Positions 57,079-64,000 of a DNA stretch of 64,000 nt are shown here, piece after piece. Position 1 is the first letter of the stretch; every line of letters begins with the position of its first letter. The DNA is from Serripes groenlandicus (Eukaryota; Mollusca; Bivalvia; Cardiida; Cardiidae), in assembly GCA_031761405.1 (NCBI GenBank), contig JASEVX010000115.1, positions 468,787-532,786 on the forward strand. The letters are read 5' to 3'. The notes beneath the pieces were generated by a model that saw only the letters and a program-made list of their open reading frames with translations, did no database searches and was not told the DNA's origin. The position numbers were made by a program, and so were the translations under genes.

Positions 57079-60000
57079 GTGACCGCCTCAGTGGTGTCGT
57101 GGTAGAGTCCCCGGTTCAGCTGCGCGAGGTCGAGGTTTCGATCTCCGACCATGTCATACGGTAGTAATGAATTTCCCTCCTTGTCGCTTAGGATTGTGGG
57201 GTTATCATTACCATGTCATACGGTAGTAATGAATTTCCCTCCTCGTCGCTTAGGATTGTGGGGTTATCATTACCAGGTCATACGGTAGTAATGAATTTCC
57301 CTCCTCGTCGCTTAGGATTGTGGGGTTATCATTACCAGGTCATACGGTAGTAATGGATTTCCCTCCTTGTAGCTTTGGATTGTGGAGTTATCATTACCAG
57401 GTCATACGGTAGTAATGAATTTCCCTCCTTGTCCCTTAGGATTGTGGGAGTTATCATTACCAGGTCATATGGTAGTAATGGATTTCCCTCCTTGTCCGTT
57501 AGGATTGTGGGGTTATCATTACCATGTCAAACGGTAGTAATGAATTTCCCTCCTCGTCGCTTAGGATTGTGGGGTTATCATTACCAGGTCATACGGTAGT
57601 AATGAATTTCCCTCCTCGTCGCTTAGGATTGTGGGGTTATCATTACCAGGTCATACGGTAGTAATGGATTTCCCTCCTTGTAGCTTTGGATTGTGGAGTT
57701 ATCATTACCAGGTCATACGGTAGTAATGAATTTCCCTCCTTGTCCCTTAGGATTGTGGGAGTTATCATTACCAGGTCATATGGTAGTAATGGATTTCCCT
57801 CCTTTCCCTTAGGATTGTGGGAGTTATCATTACCAGGTCATACGGTAGTAATGAATTTCCCTCCTTGTCCCTTAGGATTGTGGGAGTTATCATTACTAGG
57901 TCATACGGTAGTAATGGATTTCCCTCATTATCCCTTAGGATTGTGGGAGTTATCATTACCAGGTCACACGGTAGTAATGAATTTCCCTCCTTGTCCCTTA
58001 GGATTGTGGGGTTATCATTACCAGGTCATACGGTAGTAATGAATTTCCTTCATTGTCCCTTAGGATTGTGGGAGTTATCATTACCAGGTCATACGGTAGT
58101 AATGAATTTCCCTCCTTGTCCCTTAGGATTGTGGGAGTTATCATTACCAGGTCATACGGTAGTAATGAATTTCCCTCCTTGTCTCTTAGGATTGTGGGAG
58201 TTATCATTACCAGGTCATACGGTAGTAAGGAATTTCCCTTCTTGTCGCTGAGGATTGTGGGAGTTATCATTACCAGGTCATACGGTAGTAATGGATTTCC
58301 CTCCTTGTCCCTTAGGATTGTGGGGTTATCATTACCAGGTCATACGGTAGTAATGAATTTCCCTCCTTGTCGCTTAGGATTGTGGGAGTTATCATTACCA
58401 GGTCATACGGTAGTAATGAATTTCTCTCCTTGTCCCTTAGGATTGTGGGGTTATCATTACCAGGTCATACGGTAGTAATGGATTTCACTCCTTGTCCCTT
58501 AGGATTGTGGGGTTATCATTACCAGGTCATACGGTAGTAATGAATTTCCCTCATTATCCCTTAGGATTGTTGGGTTATCATTACCAGGTCATACGGTAGT
58601 AATGGATTTCCCCCCTTGTCCCTTAGGATTGTGGGAGTTATCATTTCCAGGTCATACGGTAATAATGGATTTCCCTCCTTGTCCCTTAGGATTGTGGGAG
58701 TTATCATTACCAGGTCACACGGTAGTAATGAATTTCCCTCATTATCCCTTAGGATTGTTGGGTTATCATTACCAGGTCATACGGTAGTAATGGATTTCCC
58801 TTCTTGTCCCTTAAGATTGTGGGGTTATCATTACCAGGTCATACGGTAGTAATGAATTTCCCTCCTTGTAGCTTTGGATTGTGGGGTTATCATTACCAGG
58901 TCATACGGTAGTAATGAATTTCCCTCATTATCCCTTAGGATTGTGGGGTTATCATTTCCAGATCATACGGTAATAATGGATTTCCCTCCTTGTCCCTAAG
59001 GATTGTGGGAGTTATCATTACCAGGTGATACGGTAGTAATGAATTTCCCTCATTATCCCTTAGGATTGTTGGGTTATCATTACCAGGTCATACGGTAGTA
59101 ATGAATTTCCCTCCTTGTCCCTTAGGATTGTGGGGTTATCATTACCAGGTCATACGGTAGTAATGAATTTCCCTCCTTGTCCCTTAGGATTGTGGAGTTA
59201 TCATTACCAGGTCATACGGTAGTAATGAATTTCCCTTCTTGTCCCTTAGGATTGTGGAGTTATCATTACCAGGTCATACGGTAGTAATGGATTTCCCTTC
59301 TTGTCCCTTAAGATTGTGGGGTTATCATTACCAGGTCATACGGTAGTAATGAATTACCCTTCTTGTCCCTTAGGATTGTGGGGTTATTATTACCAGGTAA
59401 TACGGTGGTAATGAATTTCCCTCCTTGTCCCTTAGGATTGTGGGGTTATCATTACCAGGTCATACGGTAGTAATGAATTTCCCTCCTTGTCCCTTAGGAT
59501 TGTGGAGTTATCATTACCAGGTCATACGGTAGTAATGAATTTCCCTTCTTGTCCCTTAGGATTGTGGAGTTATCATTACCAGGTCATACGGTAGTAATGA
59601 ATTTCCCTCCTTGTCGCTTAGGATTGTGGAGTTATCATTACCAGGTCATACGGTAGTAATGAATTTCCCTCCTTGTCCCTTAGGATTGTGGAGTTATCAT
59701 TACCAGGTCATACGGTAGTAATGGATTTCCCTTCTTGTCCCTTAAGATTGTGGGGTTATCATTACCAGGTCATACGGTAGTAATGAATTTCCCTCCTTGT
59801 AGCTTTGGATTGTGGGGTTATCATAACAGGTCATACGGTAGTAATGAATTTCCCTCCTTGTAGCTTTGGATTGTGGGGGTATCATAACAGGTCATACGGT
59901 AGTAATGAATTTCCCTCCTTGTCTCTTAGGATTGTGGGGTTATCATTACCAGGTCATACGGTAGTAATGGATTTCCCTCCTTGTAGCTTTGGATTGTGGG

Positions 60001-60960
60001 GTTATCATTACCAGGTCATACGGTAGTAATGAATTCCCCTCCTTGTCCCTTAGGATTGTGGAGTTATCATTACCAGGTCATACGGTAGTAATGTATTTCT
60101 CTCCTTGTCCCTTAGGATTGTGGGGTTATCATTACCAGGTCATACGGTAGTAATGGATTTCTCTCCTTGTCGCTTAGGATTGTAGGGTTATCATTACCAT
60201 GTCATACGGTAGTAATGGATTTCTCTCCTTGTTGCTTAGGATTGTGGGGTTATCATTACCAGGTCATACGGTAGTAATGGATTTCCCTCCTTGTCGCTTA
60301 GGATTGTGGGGTTATCATTACCAGGTCATACGGTAGTAATGGATTTCTCTCCTTGTCGCTTAGGATTGTGGGGTTATCATTACCAGGTCATACGGTAGTA
60401 ATGGATTTCTCTCCTTGTCGCTTAGGATTGTGGGGTTATCATTATCAGGTCATACGGTAGTAATGGATTTCCCTTCTTGTCGCTTAGGATTGTGGGGTTA
60501 TCATTACCATGTCATACGGTAGTACTGGATTTCCCTCCTTGTCGCTTAGGATTGTGGGGTTATCATTACCAGGTCATACGGTAGTAATGGATTTCCCTCC
60601 TTGTCGCTTAGGATTGTGGAAGTTATCATTACCAGGTCATACGGTAGTAATGGATTTCTCTCCTTGTCCCTTAGGATTGTGGGAGTTATCATTACCAGGT
60701 CATACGGTAGTAATGAATTTCCCTACTTGTCGCTTAGGATTGTGGTGTTATCATTACCAGGTCATACGGTAGTAATGGATTTCCCTACTTGTCGCTTAGG
60801 ATTGTGGGGTTATCATTACCAGGTCATACGGTAGTTATTAAAATTCCCTTCTTGTCCCTTAAGATTGTGTTTATCATTACGACTAATTCGCGTGTTAGGG
60901 TCGATGGACCAGCAGTACTGGCAACTCGCCCCGGAATAATCGCCGGGAAATTACTGAATA
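57079..60960 (+). mobile_element. SINE expanded internally to about 3.9 kb (block B)
   Basis: The head gaccgcctcagtggtgtcgt with gtagagtccccggttcagct and gtcgaggtttcgatctccga ends at 57,150. The tail resumes at about 60,878 (gactaattcgcgtgttaggg, ccagcagtactggcaactcg) and stops at cgccgggaaattactgaata. About 110 bases of the SINE 3' end and flank seen in A and in the intact copy are missing. The upstream flank caacacgcgt matches the target-site duplication of the other copies. Confidence 0.87.
57151..60870. repeat. 62/63-bp tandem array inside the SINE, block B (about 60 copies)
   Basis: Same unit as 27,404-32,462. Block-specific variants are seen: cctcgtcgc and ttgtagctttggatt occur only here, while cacacgg, common in A, is rare. 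A 311-bp (five-unit) higher-order copy is visible (57,213 and 57,524). The two arrays were therefore amplified and homogenised separately. Confidence 0.97.
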
Positions 60961-61329
60961 CGAGTTGATGTACATTGTATATCTAATGACAGATGTTTAA
61001 TTTCTATATTGAATTTATAGAGTTCTCGCCCATAATACCAAGAGGCTATTATTGAATGGCACCCTAGTTGGAAACGTGTTTGAACCACTAATTAAAGTAT
61101 TATATGTGAAAGAAGTTGAAACCGTCGTGGCAAAATGAGTTAATGCTCACGATAAGCAACATTACACTTTGCCAAATGTTTCCAAATGTCCTCTGCTGCA
61201 CATATGTCAAAATGAAGTTGGGATAGGATTAACCAGTGTATATGAGATGTGGCTTAACCCTTTCCCATATACAGCAAATCTACAACAGAGGACTTTGGAT
61301 ACATATAGGTAAACATATGAAAATATCTA

Positions 61330-61465
61330 TTAACCCTTTCCCTGATACAGGTGCTTTCTGATACATTTGCAGCAGACGACATTTGAAAACATCGGGGGGA
61401 ATGAGGTGAAATTGCTTATTGTGAGAAATGTCTCCTTTTGCCACAATGGTTTCAATTTTTCACAA
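61330..61465. mobile_element. Fold-back repeat (block B; core missing in A)
   Basis: Reads taaccctttccctgatacag, gtgctttctgatac, gcagcagacgacatttgaaa, then aattgctta and its complement, cttttgccacaatggtttca. In A (33,263-33,315) the part between gatatatttg and tttttcac is deleted. Confidence 0.7.
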
Positions 61466-61819
61466 AAAATAAAGTCGACTAGATATGGAAAGGATTGGTG
61501 TCGGGTTATACAACATTTATCAATAAGGAACTCACTACTTCTGCAGCATTTTGATTAACCTACCAAATGTGTGATGTATAATTTCAGCATTCAATATATT
61601 TCTAATTTCTATTTACATTTTATTTCGCTAATAAAATTATACAAACATTTGCTGACGCACGCGTTCGTTCGTTACATACGCCGAAATATCGATCAGGGTA
61701 TAATTACTGTATAAGAAAGTATATGGCTTATACACACTATATACATTTATATATATATTCACTTGTTACAAGTTCGTTATGGTTGGGTTTCATGAAACAG
61801 AATTCAACGGGATATGTAT

Positions 61820-62040
61820 ATTTTCCCCTTCCAATATACAGAGGCTTTTTGACGCCTCTGCAGCAAACACACTTTGAAAACATTGAAGCAAATTGAGAAA
61901 ATGCTCATAATGAGCAATTTAAACTTTTTCACAATGATTTCAACTCTCTTCAATAATCAATTAATTATACTTTCATTTTCAGAGTTTTCCATATTTTGCA
62001 CAGATATTTTCAATCTCGTCTGCTTCAGATTTGTTGTATA
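61820..62040. mobile_element. Fold-back repeat (block B)
   Basis: Counterpart of 33,692-33,912: ccttccaatatacagaggct, gcctctgcagcaaacacact, then a right arm ending tctgcttcagatttgttgta. Confidence 0.7.
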
Positions 62041-62352
62041 CATGCGTGACAGACGAGTGTGGTTGGTACTTATCACCATATTTAAACGATATAAGAGGGC
62101 GTTGACGTTGACGTTGATGTACTTTAACCTTGCAAACTCTACATGCTATATCTATGCTTCTCGGAGACACTTATCGTGAGGTATTTTCAATCTCGTCTGC
62201 TTCAGATTCGTTGTTTACATGTGTGACAGACGAGTGTGGTTGGTACTTATCACCATATTTAAACGATATAAGAGGGCGTTGACGTTGATGTACTTTAATC
62301 TTGAAAACTCTACATGCTATATCTATGCTTTCGGAGACACTTATCGTGAGAA
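62000..62352 (+). repeat. About 173-bp tandem duplication, block B only
   Basis: attttcaatctcgtctgctt to gagacacttatcgtgag occurs at about 62,005-62,179 and again at 62,180-62,352. Block A has it once (33,870-34,032). The first copy has an extra gacgtt. Confidence 0.9.
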
Positions 62353-62539
62353 ATAATCATGAACACGCAGACAACTTGGCATCGTTCGGAGATTTCTGTC
62401 TGGTTTTGTCGACTTACAAATAATCTGCGTCGAGAGAAAGATAATTTCTAACAATTGTTCAATAATATAACGGCGACCCCGTCTAACCCCGTGTTTCTAG
62501 GCTAGTACTACACAAAACAGCAACTGGCCGCTTTTGCAA

Positions 62540-62675
62540 AGACGCTGTTAGCCCATTGATGAAGGGCGAATTACACTTGTCGCATTGACTTTTTTCAAAC
62601 GTCGGAAAGAATTTTGGCCGAGCTTGGGCTTAAACTCGCAGCCGTAGTAGCTATCGACTGAGCTATCGGCCCTTG
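62540..62675 (-). mobile_element. tRNA-derived SINE fragment, minus orientation (block B)
   Basis: The minus strand reads ccgatagctcagtcgatagc and gagtttaagcccaagctcgg. Paralogue of 34,226-34,375, with a weaker B box. Confidence 0.8.
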
Positions 62676-62810
62676 GTGCGTCGAGAGAAAATGGCTTCCA
62701 TCAAATATATTATAGGCTATGTTGACACATTCCGTTTTACTTACACGACCTTGTAAGAAGCTTGGTCAACTTGTGTACAGGATGATATGTACCTATTCTG
62801 TTCTGAAATG

Positions 62811-62883
62811 CCAATTTGTACATATTCTGTGCAGAAATACCAATTCGTACATATTCTGTGCAGAAATACCAATTTGTACCTTT
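62811..62883. repeat. 29-bp tandem repeat, block B (about 2.5 copies)
   Basis: ccaatttgtacatattctgt plus gcagaaata, twice plus a partial copy. Block A has about eight copies. Confidence 0.9.
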
Positions 62884-63499
62884 TCCAACAGATGGGCTCA
62901 TACTATAAGATATTATTTCCTATTATCAGGGAAACTTATATCTACCATTGGAATTAGTTCCTGCAATCAAATCGGAATAATCTTAACCCCATATATTTCT
63001 TTAATTTTACTATATATTTAACACAAGACGAAACATTTACAATTGAAACAAATCTTTGAATGCAGTTCATTGAGAACTGCAATTTTTATTCTGGTCAGAC
63101 TCTGTCATGTCTTGTTCTACACTTGGTAGAAATGAAATGCAATGCTTCTCAATGTTTTCTATTTCTTTAATGAAATACTGAGGCATCCGGCCAATATACA
63201 AACACATAAACACATATTGAAATAATATATGCATAGAATAACATGAACGATTTATACATTTGGTTACATTAACTACAGGCTTCTTCTTGCATAATGTTGC
63301 TGTAGTCTTTCTTTATTTATATATGACGTTTCCACAATTTGATTTATCAGCTTAAGAGATTCATTTAGGACAATTGCCACTAGCCTTATTGTTCGTGTTT
63401 CATTTATTGAAAATATTACGTTTAAAACATTTAAATTTCCTGTGCGTAGTCATTATTAAATGCCCACCCGAAATGTTCATAAAGTGGACATTCGACATA
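62884..63499. other. Spacer; first 380 bases lack a partner in A
   Basis: 62,885-63,265 is not matched in block A. 63,270-63,450 aligns with 34,755-34,950. No gene recognised. Confidence 0.5.
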
Positions 63500-64000
63500 A
63501 CTAAACATGCCACGGACAACAACATATCCCCTAGGTACATGCTACGAAAAACATTATGACCCCTCAGTACATGCTACGGACAACAAACTATCCTCTACGT
63601 GCATGCTACAGATAACAATATGACCACAAAGTACATGCTACGGACAAGATACAAAAACCTACGTACATGCTACAGAAAACAATATGACCACTAAGTACAT
63701 GCTACGGACAAGATAAAAATACCTACGTGCATGCTACAGAAAACAATATGACCACTAAGAACATGCTACGGACAAGATAAAAAAAAATACGTACATGCCA
63801 CGGACAACATATAGACCCCTACGTACATGCTACGGACAACATAAAGATCCCAATGTAACTACTACGAACAACATAATGAGCCCTACGTACATGCCTAAGC
63901 AACATAATGACCCCTATGTACATGTAACTGTCAACATAATGACCGCTACGTACATTCCACGGACGACATAATGACTCCTACGAACATGCCACGGACAACA
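63500..64000. repeat. About 32-bp tandem array, block B (about 15 copies, runs off the window)
   Basis: The unit is acgtacatgctacggacaac plus ataatgacccct with many variants. Longer than the block A array at 35,005-35,205. The end is not in the window. Confidence 0.9.

Larger units (their letters stand above)
60961..62540. other. Intergenic DNA of block B, paralogous to 32,900-34,230
   Basis: No gene recognised. It contains fold-back repeats and a local duplication, listed separately. Confidence 0.55.
36620..64000 (+). repeat. Segmental duplication, block B (downstream copy, runs off the window)
   Basis: Collinear with block A (anchors listed there). Features found only in B: SINEs at 37,560 and 45,031, an extra stretch at 39,815-40,185, long 62-bp, 25-bp and 43-bp arrays, a 1.7-kb internal tandem duplication (53,950-57,075) and a 173-bp duplication near 62,000. 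It lacks counterparts of 11,630-13,375 and 19,225-20,070. Confidence 0.9.

Overview
This looks like a piece of an animal nuclear genome, most likely a bivalve or other mollusc. It is A+T-rich and gene-poor, it has no bacterial-style operons, its genes have GT/AG introns, and it is crowded with tRNA-derived SINEs, fold-back elements and short-unit tandem arrays. The only credible protein-coding genes are two secreted C1q-domain proteins, a family known to be very large in bivalves. The taxonomic call is inference; nothing in the window names the species.

Layout. 1-9,200 holds a decayed LINE-type retrotransposon on the minus strand (about 1,215-2,960), a 53-bp array (2,975-5,420), a 63-bp array (6,005-7,162), a 42-bp array (7,484-7,643) and a 217-bp inverted-repeat element (7,672-7,888) whose arms resemble the 63-bp unit. 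From about 10,030 onward the window is a direct tandem segmental duplication with a period of about 27-28 kb: block A is about 10,030-35,650 and block B about 36,620 to past the window end. Each block carries, in order, a 62-bp array, a two-exon C1q gene, a shared inverted-repeat DNA element, tRNA-derived SINEs, a SINE whose interior has grown into a multi-kilobase 62/63-bp array, and short arrays near the block end.

Genes. Copy A (18,403-23,120) encodes about 302 residues and copy B (45,802-50,093) about 279. Both have a signal peptide, a long charged coiled coil without collagen repeats, and a C-terminal C1q domain on a second exon joined in phase 1. The copies differ by independent in-frame duplications in the coiled coil, changes clustered in a few parts of the C1q domain, a TATA-like box seen only in B, and an AATAAA signal kept only in B.

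The most unusual feature is the fate of one SINE. An almost intact 261-bp copy with target-site duplications lies at 55,375-55,635 and holds one copy of a roughly 62-bp segment. The same insertion in block A and in a neighbouring duplicated stretch of block B holds roughly 81 and 60 copies of that segment, between recognisable SINE head and tail. Several other arrays are also expanded in one block and single-copy or short in the other, so the window records how minisatellites start and grow after duplication. The long open frames inside these arrays, on both strands, are a by-product of the unit sequence and are not annotated as genes. Copy numbers and alignments here were made by eye and are approximate.
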